From contig NZ_JAQOWX010000007.1 of assembly GCF_028462495.1 (NCBI RefSeq), positions 20,005-84,004 on the forward strand: a stretch of DNA of 64,000 bases. Direction: 5' to 3'. The translations under genes and the position numbers were made by a program. Shown here piece by piece: positions 36,051 through 44,608 of this stretch; within the stretch, counting starts at the first letter, position 1; the number at the start of each line of letters is the position of its first letter. The notes beneath the pieces are model-generated. The model was not told the origin of the DNA. It did not search any database and saw only the letters and a program-made list of their open reading frames with translations. Origin of the DNA: Roseateles_E sp005503085 (GTDB lineage Bacteria; Pseudomonadota; Gammaproteobacteria; Burkholderiales; Burkholderiaceae_C).

Positions 36051-36127
36051 AGAGGGCGTTTCTGAGCGTCCCGCAAGCGATCAAGCCTCTATGTGAATCA
36101 ATCACTTAGAGGCTTTTTTCATGCCAT
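36033..36127 (+). repeat. Left attachment repeat of the island
   Basis: The block 36064-36127 (64 bp) is identical to 63648-63711. To its left, 36033-36063 still aligns with 63619-63647 but with three mismatches and a 2-base gap. The repeat therefore runs from the tRNA-Arg 3' end through its terminator to the ATGCCAT at the edge of the integrase region. This is the expected product of site-specific integration by a tRNA-targeting tyrosine recombinase. Confidence 0.92.
36083..36119 (+). terminator. tRNA-Arg terminator (inside the att repeat)
   Basis: AAGCCTCTA (36083-36091) pairs perfectly with TAGAGGCTT (36107-36115), followed by four T. It lies 33 bp after tRNA-Arg. The same terminator is duplicated at 63667-63703 in the right attachment repeat. 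Confidence 0.85.
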
Positions 36128-36161
36128 TGCGGTTCACAGGGTCTCTTTACAACCCACCCTC

Positions 36162-36227
36162 AACCGGGGAACATACCGGGGAACAAATCGCAATTTCGGG
36201 ACAAACCGGGGTAAGTGTTCCCCGGTT
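36162..36227. repeat. AACCGGGGAACA repeats at the left island end
   Basis: Direct copies lie at 36162-36173 and 36175-36184 (ACCGGGGAAC), a partial AACCGGGG near 36204-36211, and an inverted copy, TGTTCCCCGGTT, at 36216-36227. Matching copies occur at the right end (GGGGAACA at 63541 and AACCGGGGAAC at 63549-63559). Their place just inside both att repeats suggests arm-type binding sites for the integrase or an excision factor. The inverted copy also lies before the integrase start, so it could control that gene. Confidence 0.65.
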
Positions 36228-36264
36228 TTGCTCCCAGCTTGCCACGCTGCCCCAGGAGCTTGCC

Positions 36265-37506
36265 ATGCTGACCGATGCTGACTGCCGCAACGCCACCTGC
36301 CCTCCCGAGCTGAAGCGCCGCCGACTGGCCGACAGCGGCGGCCTCTATCTGGAAGTCTCACAAGCTGGCGCGAAGCGCTGGTTCTGGAAGTTCTACCCCG
36401 ACGGAAAGGAATCCCGGCTGGCGCTCGGCAGCTATCCCGAGGTGACGCTGAAGGCCGCACGAAACGCCAGGGACGATGCACGCAAGGTCCGGCGAACCGG
36501 CGTCAACCCCGTCCAGGCCCGCCGGGCCGAAATCATCGCCAATCGGGTGTCCTCGGCCATCACCTTCAAGGCCGTGACCGAGGAGTACCACGAGAAGAAG
36601 GTCGCGGAATGGAGCAAGGTCCACGCCGCGCAGTTCCTGCGTTGCTGCGAAAAGGATCTGTTTCCGTGGATAGGCACCCTGCCCCTGCGCGACATCACCG
36701 CACCCGTCCTTCTGGACACCCTGCGCCGGGTCGAGGCACGCGGCGCTACCCAGCTTGTGCGCGACTTGCGCGAGTTCGCCGGGCAAGTTTTCACCTACGG
36801 CATCCACACCGGCAAATGTGAGAACAATCCAGCCCGCGATCTGGTCGGCGCCTTCAAGACCCACACCGTCAAGCACATGGCCGCCGTGCTGACCCCGGCC
36901 AAGGCCGGCGAGCTGATGCGGGCCTTGGCCAGCTACCAAGGGCAACCCACCACCAAGGTGGCACTGCTGCTATCGGCACTGCTGTTCCAGCGCCCCGGCA
37001 ACATTCGCTCGCTGGAGTGGGCCTGGATCGACCTTGACGGCGCCATGATCACCATCCCCTCTGAGGCCATGAAACGCGCCAAGGCCGGCAAGCTCAACGG
37101 CCGGCCACATCTGGTACCGCTGGCCACCCAAGCAGTGGCCGCACTGCGCGAGATCCAGCCTCTGACCGGCCACGGCCGCTATGTGTTCCAGAGCCTGCGC
37201 ACCGGCAACAAACCCATGAGCGAAAACACCGTGAATGCCGCGCTGCGCGGCATGGGCTACAGCAAGGACGAGATGACCGCACACGGCTTCCGGGCCCTGG
37301 CCCGCACCATCATGGTGGAGAACATCGCCGGCATCGACCCCGACGTGATCGAAGCGCAGCTGGCGCATGGCAAGTCCGGGCCGCTGGGATCGGCCTATGA
37401 CCGCGCCGAGTACATGACCAAGCGCAAGTCGTTGATGCAGACTTGGGCGGACTACCTGGACCAGTTGCACATCGGGGCGAAGGTGATCGACTTCAGGGCG
37501 GCCTGA
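36265..37506 (+). CDS. Tyrosine site-specific integrase of the island
   Basis: This is a 413-aa integrase with an N-terminal Arm-type DNA-binding domain (DUF4102 style: RRRLADSGGLYLEVSQAGAKRWFWKF, LALGSYPEVTLKAARNARDDA), a SAM-like core-binding domain and a C-terminal catalytic domain. Visible catalytic elements are Arg in LLFQRPGNIRSLEW, HGFR (HxxR), His in LAHGKSG and Tyr in SAYDRAEYMTKRKSLMQ. The start at 36265 is supported by AGGAG at 36254-36258; the frame extends further upstream into the attachment repeat. It should catalyse integration into and excision from tRNA-Arg. Confidence 0.93.
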   Translation: MLTDADCRNATCPPELKRRRLADSGGLYLEVSQAGAKRWFWKFYPDGKESRLALGSYPEVTLKAARNARDDARKVRRTGVNPVQARRAEIIANRVSSAITFKAVTEEYHEKKVAEWSKVHAAQFLRCCEKDLFPWIGTLPLRDITAPVLLDTLRRVEARGATQLVRDLREFAGQVFTYGIHTGKCENNPARDLVGAFKTHTVKHMAAVLTPAKAGELMRALASYQGQPTTKVALLLSALLFQRPGNIRSLEWAWIDLDGAMITIPSEAMKRAKAGKLNGRPHLVPLATQAVAALREIQPLTGHGRYVFQSLRTGNKPMSENTVNAALRGMGYSKDEMTAHGFRALARTIMVENIAGIDPDVIEAQLAHGKSGPLGSAYDRAEYMTKRKSLMQTWADYLDQLHIGAKVIDFRAA

Positions 37507-37580
37507 TCTATGCATTTCAGGCCGACCAATCCGAGTCAAAGCCAAGACGCACGCCCCAGCAGCCCTCCGAAGGCATCGTC

Positions 37581-40500
37581 GATCCATCCCCGCTCGCACG
37601 GGGCAGCACGGCAGAACAGCCTGGCCGGCGAGCTGCTGGTGGGTCCGTCCCCGCTCGCGCGGGGCAGCCAACTCCAGCTCGGGCGCCACATAGGCCGCCA
37701 CGGGTCCATCCCCGCTCGCGCGGGGCAGCCGTTGGCCTGCACAACCAGGCCGTGCTGCCGCAGGGTCCATCCCCGCTCGCGCGGGGCAGCCAAGACGGCG
37801 CCCGTGTGGACCTCCAGCGTGTACGGTCCATCCCCGCTCGCGCGGGGCAGCCCTGTCGGCGCCTTGTGCTCGTGAACTGTGACAGGGTCCATCCCCGCTC
37901 GCGCGGGGCAGCCTTGACGCTCATCAGGGCGGTGCTTTCTCGGATGGGTCCATCCCCGCTCGCGCGGGGCAGCCGGTGCGCGCCTGGTGGTTTTCACCGG
38001 CATCCCGGGTCCATCCCCGCTCGCGCGGGGCAGCCTTCACCAGCGCGATCCGGGCTTGGTGCCAGTGGGGTCCATCCCCGCTCGCGCGGGGCAGCCTACA
38101 TGCAGAGCGAGTCGCGCTGCGTCGCCTCGGGTCCATCCCCGCTCGCGCGGGGCAGCCAGCTTGCCCATGGCGCGAGTGCGCCAGTAAACGGGTCCATCCC
38201 CGCTCGCGCGGGGCAGCCACTCCAGCGTGCGGTAGTAGGTGGATGTGTGATGGTCCATCCCCGCTCGCGCGGGGCAGCCAGGAGGTCGCGATGATTGAGC
38301 CCCCGTGGTTAGGGTCCATCCCCGCTCGCGCGGGGCAGCCTTGTTTGCGCGAGCCGCAGCGATGGATTCGAGGGGTCCATCCCCGCTCGCGCGGGGCAGC
38401 CACACCCAGCAAAGCACCCTGGCCGGATTTGACGGGTCCATCCCCGCTCGCGCGGGGCAGCCTGCGTGCTGCCATGATTCAATCCTTATGAACAGGGTCC
38501 ATCCCCGCTCGCGCGGGGCAGCCAGTGGGCGGCCGCTCCCTTGTGCTGCCGTTTAGGGTCCATCCCCGCTCGCGCGGGGCAGCCATCCTTCAGCCATGTC
38601 GCAGGCCCTCGCAGTGGGGTCCATCCCCGCTCGCGCGGGGCAGCCGCCACCAGGCGCTCTAGATGACGAAGGCTCATGGGTCCATCCCCGCTCGCGCGGG
38701 GCAGCCGGCCACCCCATCAGCCACTCGACCCACGTCGGGGGTCCATCCCCGCTCGCGCGGGGCAGCCTCACCCGCATCATCAGCAGCGACTATGTCGACG
38801 GGTCCATCCCCGCTCGCGCGGGGCAGCCAAGCGCAGCGCTGCGGCGGTGAAGCGAGACATGGGTCCATCCCCGCTCGCGCGGGGCAGCCTCGGCCTGGCT
38901 CTTGCCTGCGGCGGCACCTTCGGGTCCATCCCCGCTCGCGCGGGGCAGCCGCGATAACGTCTTGCGCGTTTGTGGCGAACTCGGGTCCATCCCCGCTCGC
39001 GCGGGGCAGCCATGGCCTGTGCGTGGACCATGCGGCGCTTCCAGGGTCCATCCCCGCTCGCGCGGGGCAGCCGGGTCGGGGCTCTGCAGGCTGGACTGCG
39101 TGTTGGGTCCATCCCCGCTCGCGCGGGGCAGCCTCCGCAACACCACACTGGACGGCATCACCTGGGGGTCCATCCCCGCTCGCGCGGGGCAGCCACGCGC
39201 GCCGCGCAAGAGATCTTCGGTGTCGACGGTCCATCCCCGCTCGCGCGGGGCAGCCGGTTCGGGGCACTGCAGGCTCGACTGCGTGATGGGTCCATCCCCG
39301 CTCGCGCGGGGCAGCCTCAGCAACACCACACTGGACGGCATCACCTGGGGGTCCATCCCCGCTCGCGCGGGGCAGCCATTGGGAATCGTGCCGTCATCAA
39401 TGCCCTGCAGGGTCCATCCCCGCTCGCGCGGGGCAGCCTGCAGCGCGAACGTCAAGACTATGCGGGTGAAGGGTCCATCCCCGCTCGCGCGGGGCAGCCG
39501 CCTGCAAGTGCGAGCTGTTCTATCCCTTCAAGGGTCCATCCCCGCTCGCGCGGGGCAGCCATCGCCGTTCATGGCGATCGTTACCGCCGAGAGGGTCCAT
39601 CCCCGCTCGCGCGGGGCAGCCTTTTCTGGCCATGTCTCAGAATTCCGGGGCAGGGGTCCATCCCCGCTCGCGCGGGGCAGCCTTTGACCGTCACCGGCTT
39701 GGGCGGCTTTGGCAGGGTCCATCCCCGCTCGCGCGGGGCAGCCGCGATAGACGCCAAGCAACCCGAGGCCTATTGGGGTCCATCCCCGCTCGCGCGGGGC
39801 AGCCTTCCTTCATGACTCTTGCTCCTTGGAACGCTTGGGTCCATCCCCGCTCGCGCGGGGCAGCCAGCAGATGCACCACATCGGCGATCTCGCCCAGGGG
39901 TCCATCCCCGCTCGCGCGGGGCAGCCTTCCTTCATGACTCTTGCTCCTTGGAACGCTTGGGTCCATCCCCGCTCGCGCGGGGCAGCCAGCAGATGCACCA
40001 CATCGGCGATCTCGCCCATGGGTCCATCCCCGCTCGCGCGGGGCAGCCTGTGGATCTGGCATCCAAGCTGCGCAACATCAGGGTCCATCCCCGCTCGCGC
40101 GGGGCAGCCGAATACCGCGCCGCCATTCCAGCCCAGCAAAGGGTCCATCCCCGCTCGCGCGGGGCAGCCGCGTAGTTGGCGCTCTTCCAGGCGGCCTCGG
40201 TGGGTCCATCCCCGCTCGCGCGGGGCAGCCTCGGCCGGGCGGGCCTGCCGGTATGCCGTCAAGGGTCCATCCCCGCTCGCGCGGGGCAGCCGTGGAGCCG
40301 GAAGGCCGGCCCCGGCCCCGGCGCGGTCCATCCCCGCTCGCGCGGGGCAGCCGACGTTGCGCACGCCGCCGAACGCCTGGGGAAGGGTCCATCCCCGCTC
40401 GCGCGGGGCAGCCAGCGCGGCACCCTCGCCGAGCTGCGGCAGCTGGGGTCCATCCCCGCTCGCGCGGGGCAGCCACAGCACGCCCGCCCCGTTCCGTCAG

Positions 40501-40596
40501 GTGCTGGGGTCCATCCCCGCTCGCGCGGGGCAGCCTCCCACCAGAGCAAGACCCGTGGGAGGATGGGGGGTCCATCCCCGCTCGCGCGGGGCAGCC
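37581..40596 (-). CRISPR. Type I-E CRISPR array: 50 repeats, 49 spacers
   Basis: A 28-bp repeat recurs 50 times with a 61-bp period. Read on the minus strand it contains the hairpin CCCCGCGCGAGCGGGG and ends ATGGACC, closely like the E. coli type I-E repeat. Spacers are 33 nt (the first base included), except that between 40110 and 40141, which is 32. Only the far repeats vary: 37581 differs at three positions and 37642 at one, marking that side as the old, trailer end. The leader lies at 40597 next to cas2, so the array reads in the same direction as the cas genes. Spacers 39805-39898 are repeated at 39927-40020. Confidence 0.98.
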
Positions 40597-40651
40597 TCTA
40601 CAAGGTAAGTTGTTGGGGCGATTAAGAAAACCGGGAAACGCGTGCGAGATT
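40597..40651 (-). promoter_or_regulatory. CRISPR leader
   Basis: Only 55 bp separate the first repeat from the cas2 stop codon. The stretch is AT-richer than its surroundings and, on the minus strand, ends with TTGTAGA directly against the repeat, like the TTTAGA end of the E. coli I-E leader. An array promoter probably lies here and in the 3' part of cas2. I could not identify a convincing IHF site. Confidence 0.7.
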
Positions 40652-40963
40652 TTAAAGAGCTTTGGGGGGCTTGCTGCGGCGGGTGAGCCACATGCCGTCG
40701 GCTTCGACCAGTTCGCGCGGCGGGTTGCCGAGCTGGGCCAGGCCCACACCACCCGTGGCGTTGAGGTCGCGCCAGACCATTACAAGACTGCCGCGCGGTT
40801 CCTGGCCGTGCCAGTCGCGCATGACGCCCCAGACCCGCTCGCGAGCACCGGGATTCATGCGGGGCGAAACAAAGACGCCGGGCGCCACCTCCAGCATCAC
40901 TGAGGCCAGAAAGCCACGAAAGCGGTCGGCCACATCACGCGTCGTGACCATCACCAGCGCCAT
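40652..40963 (-). CDS. cas2: Cas2e, spacer-acquisition protein
   Basis: This is a 103-aa protein of the I-E Cas2 type (MALVMVTTRDVADRFRGFLASVMLEVAPGVFVSPRMNPG...). It forms the central dimer of the Cas1-Cas2 integrase that inserts new spacers at the leader. I start at 40963, which has an AGGAAGGGG ribosome site and begins at the conserved domain start; a longer frame begins at 40990. It overlaps the cas1 end by 29 bp. It is the last gene of the cas operon, next to the leader. Confidence 0.95.
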   Translation of the reverse strand: MALVMVTTRDVADRFRGFLASVMLEVAPGVFVSPRMNPGARERVWGVMRDWHGQEPRGSLVMVWRDLNATGGVGLAQLGNPPRELVEADGMWLTRRSKPPKAL

Positions 40964-41849
40964 CGGCCGCCCCTTCCTGGCTCTTGCCATGTTCTTCCAT
41001 GCGCAGCACCTGCTTGATGCGATCCATCATCGAGCTGATGACCTGGTGCTTGCGGAAAACCTTGGCCGCTTCGCGCCTGACGAGGCGATCCACGCTGTCA
41101 TCCGACTGCGCAGCCTGCTTGGCGGCGGTGAAGGCGATCTGCAAAGTGATGCTGTCGCGAAACAGATCGGCGATGTCCAGCACAAAGGACTGACCCGAGT
41201 CTTCATGGATGAAGCCCAGCGGCGGCAGCGCGGCGAGTGACTGCACGGCAATGGCGGCGGCGGCCTGCACGGCGGTGGCGGCGTGGTTGAGAGCTTGGTT
41301 GGGCAGGTCGGCCGCCTCGGGGTTTGCGCGGTCGTAGTGACGGCCGCGCCACTCGATGCCGTGCTTGTCGGCCATCAGGCGGTAGATGGCTTTGACCCGC
41401 GCGCCTTCAATGCCTCGCAGGGTGTCCAGGTCACGGTGCGGCAGGATCTCGCCCAGGCGCAAGGCGTACATATGCCGCGCAACGCTGATGCGGCGGCGCG
41501 GCGCGCCCCACAGCTCAGCCTGGCGACGCGCCACATCCGAACGGTCAGGCATCAGGGGCGGTGCGGTATAGGAACGCACGCCGTCTTGCCCCACGGCGGC
41601 CAGCAAGGTGCCGTGCCTGGCCAGCAGCCGCAGGGCGTCATGGGTGACGCTGCTGCCCGGGCCGAGCAGGATCATGGACACCGCCTGGTGCGGAATCTGG
41701 TCCAGGGTGGGCGTCAGCGAATCAGCACCGCGCGCGAAATGCAGGCAACCGTCCACCACGCACAGCTCGCCCCGCTCCAGCCACAGCAGACCGTGGCGAT
41801 CCGCATGCGGAATGCGCGCCTTCTCCAGGCCCAGCCGTCCCTTCAGCAC
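40935..41849 (-). CDS. cas1: Cas1e, CRISPR integrase
   Basis: This is a 304-aa protein. The family start VLKGRLGLEKARIPHADRHGLLWLERG fixes a GTG start at 41849, with GAGG just before it and a 10-bp gap after the cas6e stop; the open frame to 41927 overlaps cas6e and is not used here. Catalytic-type residues appear in KHGIEWRGRHYDR (Glu), GFIHEDSGQS (His) and VLDIADLFRD (Asp). With Cas2 it captures protospacers and inserts them into the array. Confidence 0.96.
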   Translation of the reverse strand: MLKGRLGLEKARIPHADRHGLLWLERGELCVVDGCLHFARGADSLTPTLDQIPHQAVSMILLGPGSSVTHDALRLLARHGTLLAAVGQDGVRSYTAPPLMPDRSDVARRQAELWGAPRRRISVARHMYALRLGEILPHRDLDTLRGIEGARVKAIYRLMADKHGIEWRGRHYDRANPEAADLPNQALNHAATAVQAAAAIAVQSLAALPPLGFIHEDSGQSFVLDIADLFRDSITLQIAFTAAKQAAQSDDSVDRLVRREAAKVFRKHQVISSMMDRIKQVLRMEEHGKSQEGAADGAGDGHDA

Positions 41850-41859
41850 CGTCGGCCTC

Positions 41860-42660
41860 TCAGCGTGCGGGGCGCAGCAAGAGCATGCCGAAGCCGAAGG
41901 CGCGGTGGCGACCGACACCTCGGGCAAGAAGATGAGCGAAGGCCCGGCTGTCGATCACACGAAGCCTGCCTTGCAGCACCGCATCGGGGCCGCCCACCGC
42001 GCGGCGCTTGCGCCCCTCGTCAGCGCTCGTGCGGGTGGTTTGGCGCAACACCTCCAGCAGCTGAAAGCGCAGCAGTTCCACCTCCAGCAGTTCCATCGCC
42101 CCTTGCCAGGGCTCTCGCGGCCCCGATTCGCGCGGACCGAGCTGGTCTTTGAGCCATTGCGCGTAAACCGACTGACGATCCAACTCGGCCTCAGGCGTTA
42201 GGTCGGCAGCGGCCAGAAAGGCATCGCGCTCCCGCCCGGTCTTGCCTTCGCGGACGATGGGACGCACCCGCACTTCAAAACGCAAGACCTGGCCCTCCGG
42301 CCAGTTGCCGGGAAAAGCACGCAGCTGGTAGCCAGCATCGCCCGCCGTGGCACACAGGCCGAGTGCTTGTGCCGCCGGGCCCTCTGCCAGCGCCACATGA
42401 AGGGCCAGCGCCTCGGGGCTCAACGAGGTATAGGCCAGCAGGGCTTGTTGCTCAGCGTCATAAGCGAAGGGTTGCGGGGCATCCTCGCCGAACACGGCCG
42501 CCAGCAGACCATGCAGGGCATAGCCCAGATCGCCCTGGCTGCGCGGCAGCAGGCCGTGATGAGCCGCCCAGGCCGCCAGGTGACGAGGGTCAGGTCTTGT
42601 GCGTAGCAAATGCAGCGCGGGTGCCTCGGCACTGCCGGATTGCTGGATAGGGAGGCTCAT
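41860..42660 (-). CDS. cas6e: Cas6e (CasE), crRNA-processing endoribonuclease
   Basis: This is a 266-aa protein with the RAMP-family glycine-rich end (LLARGVGRHRAFGFGMLLLRP) and an N-terminal region (LAAWAAHHGLLPRSQGDLGYALHGLLAAVFG) with the His expected to cut the repeat RNA. It would cleave array transcripts at the base of the CCCCGCGCGAGCGGGG hairpin and stay bound as part of Cascade. Its ATG overlaps the cas5 stop by four bases. Confidence 0.95.
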   Translation of the reverse strand: MSLPIQQSGSAEAPALHLLRTRPDPRHLAAWAAHHGLLPRSQGDLGYALHGLLAAVFGEDAPQPFAYDAEQQALLAYTSLSPEALALHVALAEGPAAQALGLCATAGDAGYQLRAFPGNWPEGQVLRFEVRVRPIVREGKTGRERDAFLAAADLTPEAELDRQSVYAQWLKDQLGPRESGPREPWQGAMELLEVELLRFQLLEVLRQTTRTSADEGRKRRAVGGPDAVLQGRLRVIDSRAFAHLLARGVGRHRAFGFGMLLLRPAR

Positions 42661-43379
42661 GCCTGCACCTCCTTGAGGTGCAACTCAGCCTCGCGCACGG
42701 CTCGCCAGCCGCCATGCACGCCGCTGCGCCAGTTGCGCTCGTCGCACACATCGGACCGCCTGTCCTTGGGCAGGCGGCCTTCGCCGTCGGGCCACTGCAC
42801 GCGCAGCGGCTGCGCCGAATCGGTGCCGGGTGCCACCGGCCATTGTTGAAGCGCGCCCGCCAGATCGTCTGCCTCCACCCACCCAGCCACCAGCCGCCCG
42901 GTGGGCAGGCAGGGTTTGCGGCCGATAAAGAGCGGACGCCGGGGCCGGTCCAGCGCCTGGGCCAGTTCGGCCAGGGTGGGCGACTCCTCAGCCGGCTCCA
43001 GGCGCAGCAGCACCAGAGCGGATAGGTCGGCGTGGTAGTCGCGGTAGCGCAGGTGGGGGCTGTTGTAGGAGGCCACGCCGCCGCGTCTTTCCTCAGGTTC
43101 GCCTCGGGTCGTCCAGCCCCGGTCGTTGGCACCCAGCTGGGCGGTTTGAAAGTCTGTCAGCCGGGAACCGGGGGCTTCCAGGCGACAGCCCATGCGCAGG
43201 CGATCCTGCAAGCGCTGGTGGGCGGCCGTCTCGCTGCGGTCCCAGCCCAGAGCATTGGCCAGAAGGCCGGCAAGCATGGACAGGGCTGGAAACTGCTGGA
43301 TGACGCCCAGGTTGTCGATGGTCTCGCCGCCAAAGGCGATCAGCGGGGAGGCCAGGCGCAGGGCCAGGTGTTGCGGCAT
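42657..43379 (-). CDS. cas5e: Cas5e (CasD), Cascade subunit
   Basis: This is a 240-aa protein typical of I-E Cas5: LALRLASPLIAFGGETIDNLGVIQQFPALSMLAGLLANALGW at the N-terminus, then TDFQTAQLG, SPHLRYRDYHADLSALVLLRL and RPRRPLFIGRKPCLPTGRLV. It caps the 5' handle of the crRNA. It starts one base after the cas7 stop, so translation is coupled. Confidence 0.95.
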   Translation of the reverse strand: MPQHLALRLASPLIAFGGETIDNLGVIQQFPALSMLAGLLANALGWDRSETAAHQRLQDRLRMGCRLEAPGSRLTDFQTAQLGANDRGWTTRGEPEERRGGVASYNSPHLRYRDYHADLSALVLLRLEPAEESPTLAELAQALDRPRRPLFIGRKPCLPTGRLVAGWVEADDLAGALQQWPVAPGTDSAQPLRVQWPDGEGRLPKDRRSDVCDERNWRSGVHGGWRAVREAELHLKEVQA

Positions 43380-43380
43380 A

Positions 43381-44577
43381 TCAGCAGCTCTCGAGCGGCG
43401 CGTCGGCCTGTGTGATGGCGGTCTTCACCCACTCGCCCAGGGCCGCCAGTGGCAGGCGCGAGGCACCGGGAACCGCCACATCGTCGACCGCCAAAAAGCG
43501 TCGGGCCAGCGGCGCGCCATAGGCGTCGTCGAGCTTGCCAATTTCCTCACTCAGGCGCTGCACGGCAGCCCCGCGAAGGTCTGACCCGGTCAGCGGCAAG
43601 GCATTCTGGAAGGTGCCCGCCAGGCTGCGCGGCTGCCAGTCGCCGGCCTCAACCAGCATAAACTTGGCCCATTCAAAAGGGGCCGTCGAACCCCGCTTGG
43701 CACCGGGGCTGACGGTGGCAATCAGGTGCAGCAGGTGCTGAACTACGCGACCCGAGAGCTCGCGCTTGTCGGCGCCCAGGGCGGCCCAATTGGCGGCTGC
43801 CTCGCCCTCCAGATTGGCGATCAGCTGGGGCACATCCACTACCACATAGCCGTAATACAGGCCCGAGCTCAGCTCGGTGTCGAAGATACCGGCGGAGCCT
43901 GTTTCGCCGGCCTCGCGTTGCAGATCGTCCACCACGGTGAAGTAGTCGTTCTCGACCTGGGCTTCATGAACAGTGAAGGCATGGGCCACATAAACCGCCG
44001 CGTCCCGGTTGGCCAGCACATCGGATGTGACCATGCGACCGAACAAGGCCGATTCGAGGCCACTGCCATGCTTGAGGGCCTCGATATTCTTCTTCTCGTC
44101 CTTTAGGAAAGCGGCGATTGCCGCCTTAAGGTCTTTTTCCTCACTGCAATCACTGGCCAAATTGGCGCAGCGCTTGACCAGGTAGTCGATCTCGGCACGG
44201 CCCAGCAGCACCGCCTGGCCGGTCTCCAGCGCCTCCTTGCCCTTGGCCTCTTTGGGCTTGTCTAGCAGGCCGGCCGACCGCAGGCCCTCGGCGCAGGCCT
44301 GGGCCAAGTTCTCGGCCACACCTTGGGCCAGCAACTCCTTGCGGATCAGTTCCAGCGTCTGGCGTGATCGCACGGCCATGGGCACACCCAAGGCGGCCAG
44401 CGCAAATCGGTCCTCAGCCACCCGCCAATGTCGTTTCAAACACTGCGAGGAGATGCGTGTGCGTATCGCGTTGCCATAGGGCAGGCGCTTGGCCAGGCCG
44501 GCGTCATCGCGGTTGAGCAGCGCGCCAGGGTAGGTGTGCAAGGTGTGGATCTGGATGAAGCGGGGCAGGTTGATCAT
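43381..44577 (-). CDS. cas7e: Cas7e (CasC/Cse4), Cascade backbone
   Basis: This is a 398-aa protein with the family N-terminus FIQIHTLHTYPGALLNRDDAGLAKRLPYG and segments such as ISSQCLKRHWRV, LFGRMVTSDVLANRDAAVYVAHAFTVHEAQVENDYFTVVDDL and SSGLYYGYVVVDV. Several copies wrap the crRNA in Cascade. The start at 44577 has a strong GGAGGAA ribosome site, fitting the high copy number needed. There are 31 bp between it and the cse2 stop. Confidence 0.97.
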   Translation of the reverse strand: MINLPRFIQIHTLHTYPGALLNRDDAGLAKRLPYGNAIRTRISSQCLKRHWRVAEDRFALAALGVPMAVRSRQTLELIRKELLAQGVAENLAQACAEGLRSAGLLDKPKEAKGKEALETGQAVLLGRAEIDYLVKRCANLASDCSEEKDLKAAIAAFLKDEKKNIEALKHGSGLESALFGRMVTSDVLANRDAAVYVAHAFTVHEAQVENDYFTVVDDLQREAGETGSAGIFDTELSSGLYYGYVVVDVPQLIANLEGEAAANWAALGADKRELSGRVVQHLLHLIATVSPGAKRGSTAPFEWAKFMLVEAGDWQPRSLAGTFQNALPLTGSDLRGAAVQRLSEEIGKLDDAYGAPLARRFLAVDDVAVPGASRLPLAALGEWVKTAITQADAPLESC

Positions 44578-44608
44578 GATCTTGTTCCTCCGGAGATTGG
44601 GTGTCGAT

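Noticed and set aside
37609..37641. Possible self-targeting of the integrase by the oldest spacer
   Set aside because: The match to the integrase gene is only about 12 bases of GC-rich sequence, which is expected by chance.
37510..40608. Many long open frames across the CRISPR array with repeated peptide blocks such as PSPLARGS and IPARAGQP
   Set aside because: The 61-bp repeat unit creates stop-free frames; there are no ribosome sites and the peptides simply translate the repeats.
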